Source of the DNA: Parasporobacterium sp.
Lineage (GTDB): Bacteria; Bacillota; Clostridia; Lachnospirales; Lachnospiraceae
Length of the DNA stretch: 64,000 nt
Reading direction: 5' to 3'
NCBI GenBank assembly: GCA_017459985.1
Contig: JAFUBX010000036.1
Coordinates: 1 to 64,000, forward strand
Shown here piece by piece: positions 33,071 through 40,943 of this stretch (the stretch's first letter is position 1; each line of letters begins with the position of its first letter). Both the position numbers and the translations under genes were made by a program. Under the pieces are notes generated by a model. That model was given only the letters and a program-made list of their open reading frames with translations. It was not told the DNA's origin and did no database searches.

Positions 33071-35667
33071 GCTCTGTATCTTCTTTTCCTTCGTATCATC
33101 CGGATAATCCCGGCGGCAGCTGCAGCAGCTGCCGCCATTGCGACAACCGCCCCTGCCGGTATTCCTTTTTGCTTTAATTCCGCCTTTCCTGATTTTACAT
33201 AGCCCGGCAAAGTTCTCTCATAGGTATTGCCGGCATCATCTCTGGCCACCACAGTAACATCAGGAGAACTGATCTCTTCCGGAACCTGGAACCGGTAGGT
33301 TTCTCCGTCCACACTGTACGGAACCTTTTCCTCTCCCAGATAGATATCCACCTGCGACAGCTTCACATTGTCTCTTACCCGAACTTCCCGGACTCCACGG
33401 TCTGTCTGTTCCTCCGTATCCTCACAGGACAGGATCAGCGGCTGTGTCCGGTCGATGCTGAACCAGACAGGTGTATCCTTTTTTTCATTGGAGTTCTGAT
33501 TTCCGGACTCATCTTCGGAAAACAGAACTACCCGGTAGGATCCTTCCTCTTCAAAAACATCCCTGCTGATCACATATTTATAGATCTTCAGATCCGCTGA
33601 ATTTCCAATCAGTTTGACGGAATAATCTGCGTCCCGTTTCAGTTCAAAGGTCTCCCCGTTTCTGGTTACTAGCACTTTCACAGTCTCCATATCAAGGCGG
33701 TCCATGTTGCTTTCCTGAATGACCAGATCATCGATCTGCTGCAGGACCCGTCCGTTGAAGGATTCAATCTCCGAAATATCATAGGCAGACCCATCCGTAT
33801 TTATCGGTTTACTCTCCGGTTCTTTCTTCTGTGCAGAATCCTCCTTTCCGGTCCCGGCTGGCTTTTCGGACCGCGTATCTGTTGTCAGCTCAGGGGAAGG
33901 CACTGCTTCCCGGATTTCTCCTTCCGTCCGGATCACTTCCTCCTTCAGAGTCCTATCCTCCGCCGGATTGCTTTCCTCCGTCCGGGCACGGGATTCATTT
34001 CCGCCGGTTGTATTGTAAGATTTCTCATCAGCCGGGCTGTAGGATCTCCCACCTGCCGCAGAATAGGGTCCTGCCCCTGCTGTATTATAGGCACCCGGGC
34101 TGTAGGCTGCCCCTCCGCTATAAGAGGGCTGCGGATAATAATACACGGGCACACTGTTATTCCCTGGAATAACCTGGGGCTGTGATACTTCTGCCTGCGG
34201 CTGCGGTATCTCTGCCTGTGGCTCCGGCTCCGGGGGAAGTTCCGCCTGCGGCTGCTGAGTCTCTGCCTGCGGCTCCGGCTCCGGAAACAGTTCCTCTGTC
34301 TGGACCGGCTCATCTGCAGCTGCTGGTTCTTCCGGATCCATCAGCTCTTCTGCAATCTCCTGCTCCTCTAAAACCACCGGATCATCCGGAATCTCCTCTT
34401 CCGGGCTCTCCTCTTCCACGCTTTCCGGTTCTGTCAGAATCTGCAGATCTTCCGGATTTTCCTGCACCTCCGGAACCTCCCGTTCCTCAGGTATTTCCGT
34501 ATCTCCCGGGTTCTTCGGTTTTTCGATCGATTCCGGAGATTCCTGTATCTTTGTATCTTCTGAATCCTCCGAATCTTCAGGGAGCTCTGGTTCCTCTGAT
34601 TCTTCCGGTTCCTCTGATTCTTCCGGTTCCTCCGAAATCCCTGGCTCCTCTGGTTCTTCCGGAAGCTCCGGCTCTTCCTGAATTACTGCTTCTTCCGGAA
34701 GCTCCGGCTCTTCCTTTAGTTCTGGTTCTTCCTGAATATCTATTTCTTCCGAAATCTCCGGTTCCTCCTGCTGTTCCGATTCTTCTTGGATTTCTACTTT
34801 GTCCGTACTCTCTGGCTCTTCCGCACTCTCTGGCTCATGCGCACTTTCCGGTTCTTCCCGGATTACCAATTCTTCCGTAATCTCCGGCTCTTCCGGACTT
34901 TCCGGGATTTCAGACTCCTCTGCAGTTTCCGCTTCCTCCGGAATTTCTATTTCATCTGTAGATTCTGACTGCTGTATCTCTTCCGGAAGGAACTCCTCAT
35001 CCTCTTCTTCATAAAATTCTTCTTCAGAAGGAACCTCTTCTGAAACAAGTTCCTCCAATTCTATCGTCCCCTCAGACTGGATCACAAGTTCCGGTTCTTC
35101 CCAAAGTACGGTCTCTTCCGTCATCTGATCCGCTGCCGGCTCCATTTCATAATTTTGCTGACAGCTGTAATAATGACCGGCCAGGTCGGTATAAGACAGC
35201 ACCACACAAGCCCGGGACTTTGCATAAACGCAGATGAGCCTTGACATCTGCAGGACTGTTCCGTCCTGATCTTCCACCAATGTCCATTCATTAAGATCCC
35301 CCGTTTCGTATGATTCATAATCCGGAATATCCGCTGCATAGGTTTCCTGTTCTCCCAGAGGCTTTACCGGTATATGATAAAACCACTGGTTTGTATCTGC
35401 CTCTATCTGATAAGAAACCGCAGAAATCCCATAGTTGTCGTTCTTTACCGTCAGCAGGATCCGGAGACTGTGTAACCCTTCATAATCCATATCCTGCTCC
35501 AGTATCTGCTCCTCCATCAAACTGATCTGAATATCGACCGCCGGAAGGATTTCAGAACTTGTTTCCTGTCCCTGTGCTATATTGACAGATGTGACCGCAC
35601 ATACCACTGCCATGAGAAGCGCCGTAAGATATACTACGGTTTTTTTCATTCTATTCATTATGTTCAT
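33067..35667 (-). CDS. acidic stalk surface protein with C-terminal membrane anchor
   Basis: 866 residues from ATG at 35667 (AAGGAGGT 7 bases upstream). Parts: signal peptide (about 1-33, ending AQG), an Ig-like region (about 40-180), a Glu/Pro/Ser stalk of over 250 residues built on degenerate EEPE, PEEPEESE and PEIPEE units, a Pro/Gln then Tyr/Gly/Ser-rich segment (about 480-570), two Ig-like folds (about 640-820; one ends in VVARDDAGNTYERTLPGYV), and a C-terminal Ala-rich transmembrane helix with a RRKRRYRA stop-transfer tail. It is thus held in the membrane by its C terminus, not by sortase. No family recognised. It lies behind the Ser/Thr kinase gene and shares a 4-base overlap of stop codons with the DUF4015 gene facing it. 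A substrate or partner of the kinase is possible but unproven. Confidence 0.85.
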   Translation of the reverse strand: MNIMNRMKKTVVYLTALLMAVVCAVTSVNIAQGQETSSEILPAVDIQISLMEEQILEQDMDYEGLHSLRILLTVKNDNYGISAVSYQIEADTNQWFYHIPVKPLGEQETYAADIPDYESYETGDLNEWTLVEDQDGTVLQMSRLICVYAKSRACVVLSYTDLAGHYYSCQQNYEMEPAADQMTEETVLWEEPELVIQSEGTIELEELVSEEVPSEEEFYEEEDEEFLPEEIQQSESTDEIEIPEEAETAEESEIPESPEEPEITEELVIREEPESAHEPESAEEPESTDKVEIQEESEQQEEPEISEEIDIQEEPELKEEPELPEEAVIQEEPELPEEPEEPGISEEPEESEEPEESEEPELPEDSEDSEDTKIQESPESIEKPKNPGDTEIPEEREVPEVQENPEDLQILTEPESVEEESPEEEIPDDPVVLEEQEIAEELMDPEEPAAADEPVQTEELFPEPEPQAETQQPQAELPPEPEPQAEIPQPQAEVSQPQVIPGNNSVPVYYYPQPSYSGGAAYSPGAYNTAGAGPYSAAGGRSYSPADEKSYNTTGGNESRARTEESNPAEDRTLKEEVIRTEGEIREAVPSPELTTDTRSEKPAGTGKEDSAQKKEPESKPINTDGSAYDISEIESFNGRVLQQIDDLVIQESNMDRLDMETVKVLVTRNGETFELKRDADYSVKLIGNSADLKIYKYVISRDVFEEEGSYRVVLFSEDESGNQNSNEKKDTPVWFSIDRTQPLILSCEDTEEQTDRGVREVRVRDNVKLSQVDIYLGEEKVPYSVDGETYRFQVPEEISSPDVTVVARDDAGNTYERTLPGYVKSGKAELKQKGIPAGAVVAMAAAAAAAAGIIRMIRRKRRYRA

Positions 35668-35685
35668 GATATCTACCTCCTTCGA

Positions 35686-35757
35686 AACCAGGTCTCCATA
35701 AGAAACCGGGTACATTTCTCACAAAATGTCTTTAAAACCAGGTCTTCGTGAGAAATG
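35686..35757 (-). promoter_or_regulatory. direct and inverted repeats upstream of the stalk protein gene
   Basis: A perfect 10-base inverted repeat, CATTTCTCAC (35713-35722) with GTGAGAAATG (35748-35757), overlaps a direct repeat AAACCAGGTCT-y-c-r-t-r-AGAAA near 35686 and 35735. The cluster lies just before the ribosome site of the stalk gene, where an operator or a regulatory hairpin would be expected. Confidence 0.55.
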
Positions 35758-35867
35758 ATATTTCCGGTACTCTTACAATATGGAATGTACATAGTTTCGT
35801 CTGCAATTGTTATCAGTCTCCCGGCATCTGCCGGACTTCCGGACTATCGCCGGGCTTCGCCGCTGTT

Positions 35868-37370
35868 TCATTCATCTGCCTGGCTTTCCCCGTAATAATA
35901 CGTTTTCATTTCCTCCAGCTGGTCAAGCAGTACAGAAAGCCGTTCTGACATTTCCGGAGCCGGGCTCAGCTCTGTGGCGGCGCCGGAGCAATTCCGGATC
36001 CGTAAGATCAGGGACTGCACATCGGAGCCCTCGATTCCGTCCTTCTGAAACAGTGTTATATATCTTGCTGTGCACTCTGCCGCCAGAAAACAGGCATCCA
36101 GTTTCAGTAAATACGGGATGGTGTCTGTTTCAGCCTGATTCAGCATGAGAAACATCTTCTCAAACATTTCCTCGCCGCTCCCTGTCCGGAAAGTCACCGG
36201 ATCGGTCATGTCCATATCTGTCTGAAGGCTCCCCATGTTAAGATACAGTTTTGCTTCCGCGATCTCATTTTCGGCCAGTTCAAACCAGCGGACAGCCTCC
36301 CGGGCTCCGACATGCTCCGCTCTGCCGTACTCATAGTCATTCCAATACAGTGAACCCATCTGGTACATCATTTCTGCAAATCCCTCCTTCTCCCGCCATT
36401 CTTCCAAATGCGGCACTATCAGATTTAAAAGCTGCTCTTCTTCCTCCTGAGAAAATATCCCGTCTTCCCCGCATTCTGCGATCTGATCCATCACAAACGT
36501 CATTTGCCGCTCTACGGACAGATCTACTGTTCTCCGCCAAAGCAGAATCGCAGCGGTTCCGAAGAGGACCGTCAGCAGTCCTGCCAGGATCTTCCTTCCC
36601 GGACCCCGCTTCCGGAAACTGCCGATCCTTTCCAGCGTCTGCAGCAATTCCTCCGCACTCTGGTACCGCTCCTCCGGACGTTCCCTTGTGCACCTTTGGA
36701 TCACCTCACGGACCGGATCTGAGATCCCTGGGCTCTGCGCTGCCAGATACTCCAGCGTTTTCCCGAACCCGTAGATGTCCGTTCTGGCATCTGTCTGGGA
36801 CCTGTATTCCTCATACTGCTCCGGAGCCGCATACTGAACCGTTCCCAGATAAACCGTATCCCGGTCTTTCTCCTTCCGGTATCTCCGGGCAATGCCGAAA
36901 TCGATCAGCTTCAGATGCCCGCTGTCTGTCAGGATGATATTCTCCGGTTTGATATCCCGGTAAATCACTGGTGGTTTTCTGGAATGCAGATAGATCAGGA
37001 TCCGGCACAGCTGGATCGACCAGTCTTTCAGGATCTGGGCATCCCGGAGGCCGCCGGAATCCGTGATCTCCCGGAGGGACTTCCCCTGAACGTAATCCTC
37101 CACGATATAGACTGCCTGGTCATCCCGGAAGATATCAACGATCCGGACGATCGACGGATGATCCAGACTCATGATGATCTGCGCCTCCGAAAGGGCAGCA
37201 TTCATAAACAGAGCATTTTCTTCTCCGTTGATCCTTCCGGGGATCTCCTTTACGACCCATTTTTTCCCGAGATGGATATCCCGTGCCAGGTAGACTCTTG
37301 ACATTCCTCCCCGGCCGATCAACTGCAAAATCTCAAATTTGCCGTCGATAAACTGACCAATGTGCGCCAT
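35868..37370 (-). CDS. membrane-anchored Hanks-type Ser/Thr protein kinase
   Basis: 500 residues. The kinase domain (about 12-250) is complete: glycine loop GRGGMSRV, ATP-binding K41, E62, catalytic loop YRDIKPEN (137-144, Tyr in place of the usual His), DFG (157-159), APEQ. One transmembrane segment (261-278) leads to an outer domain of about 220 residues that is helical and TPR-like (MYQMGSLYWNDYEYGRAEHV), with no PASTA repeats. It therefore differs from the PrkC/StkP class sensing muropeptides. No PP2C phosphatase lies next to it. It has a strong promoter (37512-37540), a leader of about 130 bases, and is followed by the acidic stalk protein gene. Confidence 0.93.
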   Translation of the reverse strand: MAHIGQFIDGKFEILQLIGRGGMSRVYLARDIHLGKKWVVKEIPGRINGEENALFMNAALSEAQIIMSLDHPSIVRIVDIFRDDQAVYIVEDYVQGKSLREITDSGGLRDAQILKDWSIQLCRILIYLHSRKPPVIYRDIKPENIILTDSGHLKLIDFGIARRYRKEKDRDTVYLGTVQYAAPEQYEEYRSQTDARTDIYGFGKTLEYLAAQSPGISDPVREVIQRCTRERPEERYQSAEELLQTLERIGSFRKRGPGRKILAGLLTVLFGTAAILLWRRTVDLSVERQMTFVMDQIAECGEDGIFSQEEEEQLLNLIVPHLEEWREKEGFAEMMYQMGSLYWNDYEYGRAEHVGAREAVRWFELAENEIAEAKLYLNMGSLQTDMDMTDPVTFRTGSGEEMFEKMFLMLNQAETDTIPYLLKLDACFLAAECTARYITLFQKDGIEGSDVQSLILRIRNCSGAATELSPAPEMSERLSVLLDQLEEMKTYYYGESQADE

Positions 37371-37511
37371 TCGTCATGATCCTTTGATATGATATTTTCT
37401 TCTGAAGATTCTCCGATCGTTGTTCTCAAGGAGCCGGATCCCGGAGCTTAAAAACCTCCGGAACCAGAACAGATCCTGTGACAGCCCGCGACCTGGGCTG
37501 GATAGGACTGC

Positions 37512-37540
37512 ATTATACCCAGTCCCTGTACGGAATGCAA
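37512..37540 (-). promoter_or_regulatory. promoter of the kinase gene
   Basis: Minus strand TTGCAT (37535-37540), 17-base spacer, perfect TATAAT (37512-37517). The 37371-37703 gap holds this promoter and the extended -10 promoter of the divergent plus-strand gene. Confidence 0.8.
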
Positions 37541-37628
37541 CCTCTTTCCGGGATTTTCCGCAACTTCGTGAACTTGTCCGATTATTTTTCAACTTCTTTG
37601 TTTATTAATTCCATTTATAATGATTCCG

Positions 37629-37637
37629 TGATATAAT
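37629..37637 (+). promoter_or_regulatory. extended -10 promoter of DUF4015 paralogue 2
   Basis: TGATATAAT (TG-N-TATAAT) without a good -35 box; transcription start near 37644, about 60 bases before the TTG start codon. Confidence 0.6.
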
Positions 37638-37703
37638 ATGTTTTACTTATGACGTGTTTTCGGATCAGGCCAACAACACCTGCGACTCACAGGAGGAACT
37701 CCC

Positions 37704-39380
37704 TTGAAAAAATTACTCCCCGCGATATTCAGTCTGCTGCTGATCATTGCATTTATCGTTTATCTGTTTGCAACTTCCCGCCCGAAAGAGGAACCCATCG
37801 AACGTTCCACCGTATATATTGCATCCGACTCCTATACGGCGATGGTTTATCAGGAAGAAGACAGCATGCTCTATGAATATGAAGCTCTCCCCAGAGGCAC
37901 TGCCGTAACCAGCCGGAATATCAATGTGGAGATCAATGACGGAGAATATATTTTCACGCAGGTCGAACTGGAGGATTACATCGAAGGGGAAGAAGCTCCG
38001 GCCGTTTATTATGTGGAACATTCCAATCTGACCGCCAACCCGGGGAAGGTGGTGCAGGAAACGATTAAATATGTCCGCACGCCGGTCACGGTCTATCAGA
38101 ATACCGAAGACTCCAGGATCGCTTCCTTCCTGAAGAAGGGCACGGAGCTGTCCATCGTCGGTTTTTCCGGACTGAATCCGGACGGATCTGTCGAGATGTA
38201 TCAGATCGATAATCCGGGAAGTGAAGGATACGTCTACGCGAAATATCTTGCAGATACCCAGGAGGACGCAGATCAGGTTTATACCCAGATTGCCGGGATC
38301 CATTCCGGGAGGGAATACAGTATGGAATTATACGGCGGAAGCACGGATTCCCTGGACTGGTACCCGGTTGCCAAACCAGAGCTTTCCTCCGGGCCGATGC
38401 TTCAGGATGCCCGGGCCATGTATATCACCGCCTATGCAGCCTTTCCGGATAACATTGACAGCTACATTGATCTCGCGGTTGCCTCCGGAGCCAATGCCAT
38501 GGTCGTGGACATTAAGGACGGGGCTCTGGCTTATGAATCGGAAGTTGCCCTGGAGCTGTCTCCCACTTCCTATCAGTACTCTGCTCTGACCATCGATCAA
38601 TACCGGTCCAGTATCGATAAGATCAAAGATGCGGGGCTGTATGTGATCGGAAGAATCGTTGCCTTCAATGACAACCTTTATGCGGCAGATCATCCGGAGG
38701 AATGCATCATCTCTGACATTTCGGATTTTCTGTGGCCCTCAGCCTACAGCCGGGACTGCTGGTATTACAATGTGGCTTTGGCCCGGGAAGCGGTGAAACT
38801 GTTCGGATTTGACGAGATCCAGTTTGACTATGTCCGGTTTCCCGAAACGGCCTATGCCATGTCCGACGGCGGCATGACGGATTTCAGAAATACCTATGAT
38901 GAGGAAAAGGGCGAAGCTATCCAGAATTTCTGTTTCTATGCTGCCGACCAGATCCATAAGGCCGGCGCTTACCTCTCCATCGATGTTTTCGGTGAATGTG
39001 TGTATGGATATGTTACAGCATACGGCCAGTACTGGCCCGCGATCTCCAATGTGGTGGATGCCATCAGCGGTATGCCGTATACAGATCATTTCGGAGACAC
39101 GGACACCTGGACCTATCCCTACACCACAATTTATGAATGGGCGGCCCGCGCTGCCGTGCAGCAGACGGAGATCCGGACTCCGGCCATCGCCCGGACCTGG
39201 ATCACCGGATATGATACGCCCTACTGGGATGTAACCTCGATTTATGAAAATGCAGAGCTGATCGATCAGGCAAGAGCTCTCTATGATTCCGGGCTGACCG
39301 GAGGATTTATTCCATGGAATGCCTTATCCGACATGGATAAATATCTGTCCTATTCCGGAGTCTGGGCAGATCAGTATTGA
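37704..39380 (+). CDS. DUF4015 glycoside hydrolase-like protein, paralogue 2
   Basis: 558 residues, start TTG with AGGAGG 7 bases upstream. An N-terminal transmembrane segment or uncleaved signal (about 5-22), SH3-like stretches (about 35-190), then the DUF4015 barrel (about 235-550) with DEIQFDYVRFPE (about 370) and SIDVFGE (about 424), the same acidic motifs as its paralogue at 31310-33070. It lacks the long basic cytoplasmic tail of that protein. Both probably trim a cell-envelope glycan from the outer face of the membrane. The pair brackets the kinase and stalk genes; it ends at a bidirectional terminator. Confidence 0.88.
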   Translation: MKKLLPAIFSLLLIIAFIVYLFATSRPKEEPIERSTVYIASDSYTAMVYQEEDSMLYEYEALPRGTAVTSRNINVEINDGEYIFTQVELEDYIEGEEAPAVYYVEHSNLTANPGKVVQETIKYVRTPVTVYQNTEDSRIASFLKKGTELSIVGFSGLNPDGSVEMYQIDNPGSEGYVYAKYLADTQEDADQVYTQIAGIHSGREYSMELYGGSTDSLDWYPVAKPELSSGPMLQDARAMYITAYAAFPDNIDSYIDLAVASGANAMVVDIKDGALAYESEVALELSPTSYQYSALTIDQYRSSIDKIKDAGLYVIGRIVAFNDNLYAADHPEECIISDISDFLWPSAYSRDCWYYNVALAREAVKLFGFDEIQFDYVRFPETAYAMSDGGMTDFRNTYDEEKGEAIQNFCFYAADQIHKAGAYLSIDVFGECVYGYVTAYGQYWPAISNVVDAISGMPYTDHFGDTDTWTYPYTTIYEWAARAAVQQTEIRTPAIARTWITGYDTPYWDVTSIYENAELIDQARALYDSGLTGGFIPWNALSDMDKYLSYSGVWADQY

Positions 39381-39396
39381 GAATGATTCCGCTTTC

Positions 39397-39435
39397 AAAA
39401 ACAGGGTTCCCGCGATCTGCAGGAACCCTGTTTTT
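39397..39435. terminator. bidirectional terminator between convergent genes
   Basis: AAAAACAGGGTTCC pairs with GGAACCCTGTTTTT; T runs follow in both directions. It ends the DUF4015 gene on the plus strand and the phosphoribosyltransferase gene on the minus strand. Confidence 0.9.
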
Positions 39436-39477
39436 ATATTCTACTGTTTTATTAGAGATCAGATATTCGCAATGCCG

Positions 39478-40038
39478 TCAGTCGATCGGATTTCCCTCAG
39501 CATCAAACAGGGGGAGTTTCTCCAGAAAGATGATATCCTCCCGGTCTGCGGCTTTTCCCTCTGCAAGGATCGCCATTCTGCCGACGATCTTTCCGCCGGC
39601 TTCATTCACCAGCGTTTCCACAGCAGCCAGAGATTCGCCGGTGGAGATCACATCATCCAGGATCAGGACCCTCTTTCCCTTCAGCTTCTTTGCATCCGCG
39701 CCATCCATATACAGTTTCTGTACAGCTTCGGTGGTGATCGATTTCACCTGAGTCTCAAAAACGCCGTCCATATACAGTTTCGGGGCTTTCCGGACCAGCA
39801 TGTAATCATTTCTGCCGCTCTGGCGGGCCATCTCGTGGATCAGCGGGATTGCCTTTGCTTCCGGAGCGACCATATAGTCAAATTCCGGTGCCTTTTTCAG
39901 AAGCTCCGCAGCGCTGGCGATGGTAAGCTCCACATCTCCGAATATTACAAATGCACCGATCATAAGGGTATCAGACGCCTTGCACAGCGGAAGATCCCGC
40001 TCACATCCTGCAATCGTCATATGATATGTCTTTTTCAT
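39478..40038 (-). CDS. adenine phosphoribosyltransferase-like protein
   Basis: 186 residues of the type I phosphoribosyltransferase fold. The PRPP loop is VLILDDVISTGES; VAPEAKAIPLIHEMARQ and the flexible YMLVRKAPK stretch resemble Apt/Xpt. It probably salvages a purine base with PRPP, but the hood sequence does not settle adenine against xanthine. GGAGAG precedes ATG. The gene follows the Mrp ATPase by 24 bases. Confidence 0.8.
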   Translation of the reverse strand: MKKTYHMTIAGCERDLPLCKASDTLMIGAFVIFGDVELTIASAAELLKKAPEFDYMVAPEAKAIPLIHEMARQSGRNDYMLVRKAPKLYMDGVFETQVKSITTEAVQKLYMDGADAKKLKGKRVLILDDVISTGESLAAVETLVNEAGGKIVGRMAILAEGKAADREDIIFLEKLPLFDAEGNPID

Positions 40039-40062
40039 TTGAACTCTCCAATCTGTCCGTGA

Positions 40063-40926
40063 TCATTTCTGCTCTGCAGCTGCAATTGCCTCTACAGCAT
40101 CTGCGATCATATCATTTTCCACTCTTTCAAACAACCCCTCATCCGACAGCTTTGCAAGCTCCGGACGGATCGGCATTTTCCCCAGGACCGGAACATTCAG
40201 CTGGGCGGCCACCTCATCAATGGTGCTTTCACCGAACACCGGGATATGTTTCCCGCAATCCGGGCACTCCAGCCAGGAATAATTCTCGATTACACCCAGA
40301 ACCGGAATATTCATCTGGGCAGCCATATTATAGGCCTTCTTCACGATCATATTGACAAGACTCTGGGGAGAAGTGACAATCACAACGCCTTCCACCGGAA
40401 GGGACTGGAATACGGTCAGCGGTACATCGCCGGTTCCCGGAGGCATATCCACCAGAAGATAATCCAGCTCGCCCCAGACGACGTCTGTCCAGAACTGTTT
40501 TACGACACCGGCCAGCACCGGCCCTCTCCAGATCACAGGAGTCGTGTCATCTTCCAGAAGCATATTGATGGAAATGATCTTGATCCCCATTTCCGTCTGT
40601 GCCGGATAAACCCCGTTCTCATCCCCGGAGGCACCCTGGGTGATCCCGAACATTTTCTGAATGGATGGGCCTGTGATATCCGCATCCATAATTCCGACTT
40701 TATAACCTTTTCTTGCCAGCTCCACCGCCAGGCTGCCGGTCACAAAGGACTTGCCGACGCCGCCCTTGCCGCTGACGATTCCATATACATGCTTAATACT
40801 GCTGAACACATTCTGATCTTCCAGAAAACTCTGGGGGCCCTGATTGCTCGGGCAGTTGGATGCATGGGAGCATCCGGAGCACTGTTCCGGAGAACATCCT
40901 TCCTGCAATTCTTTTTCGTCTGCCAT
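40063..40926 (-). CDS. Mrp/NBP35-type iron-sulfur carrier ATPase
   Basis: 287 residues. Deviant Walker A GIVSGKGGVGKS, the VDMPPGTGD switch, and the CPDC pair that bridges a labile cluster in the dimer (ECPDCGKHIPVFG) are present. An N-terminal cysteine cluster (CSPEQCSGCSHASNC, residues 11-25) adds a second likely cluster site, as in NBP35-like Mrp proteins. It delivers Fe-S clusters to apo-proteins; clients here could include the class I fumarase and radical SAM enzyme. Located 17 bases after htpG. Confidence 0.93.
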   Translation of the reverse strand: MADEKELQEGCSPEQCSGCSHASNCPSNQGPQSFLEDQNVFSSIKHVYGIVSGKGGVGKSFVTGSLAVELARKGYKVGIMDADITGPSIQKMFGITQGASGDENGVYPAQTEMGIKIISINMLLEDDTTPVIWRGPVLAGVVKQFWTDVVWGELDYLLVDMPPGTGDVPLTVFQSLPVEGVVIVTSPQSLVNMIVKKAYNMAAQMNIPVLGVIENYSWLECPDCGKHIPVFGESTIDEVAAQLNVPVLGKMPIRPELAKLSDEGLFERVENDMIADAVEAIAAAEQK

Positions 40927-40943
40927 ATTTCTCTCCTATTGAT

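Noticed and set aside
33900-35060. Highly repetitive TTCCGGTTCCTC-type stretch
   Set aside because: It encodes the Glu/Pro stalk of the surface protein; the period is irregular and follows codons, so it is not listed as a separate repeat.
37616-37621. TATAAT hexamer as a promoter for DUF4015 paralogue 2
   Set aside because: Its only candidate -35 (TTGTTT at 37598) leaves a 12-base spacer; the extended -10 at 37629-37637 fits better.
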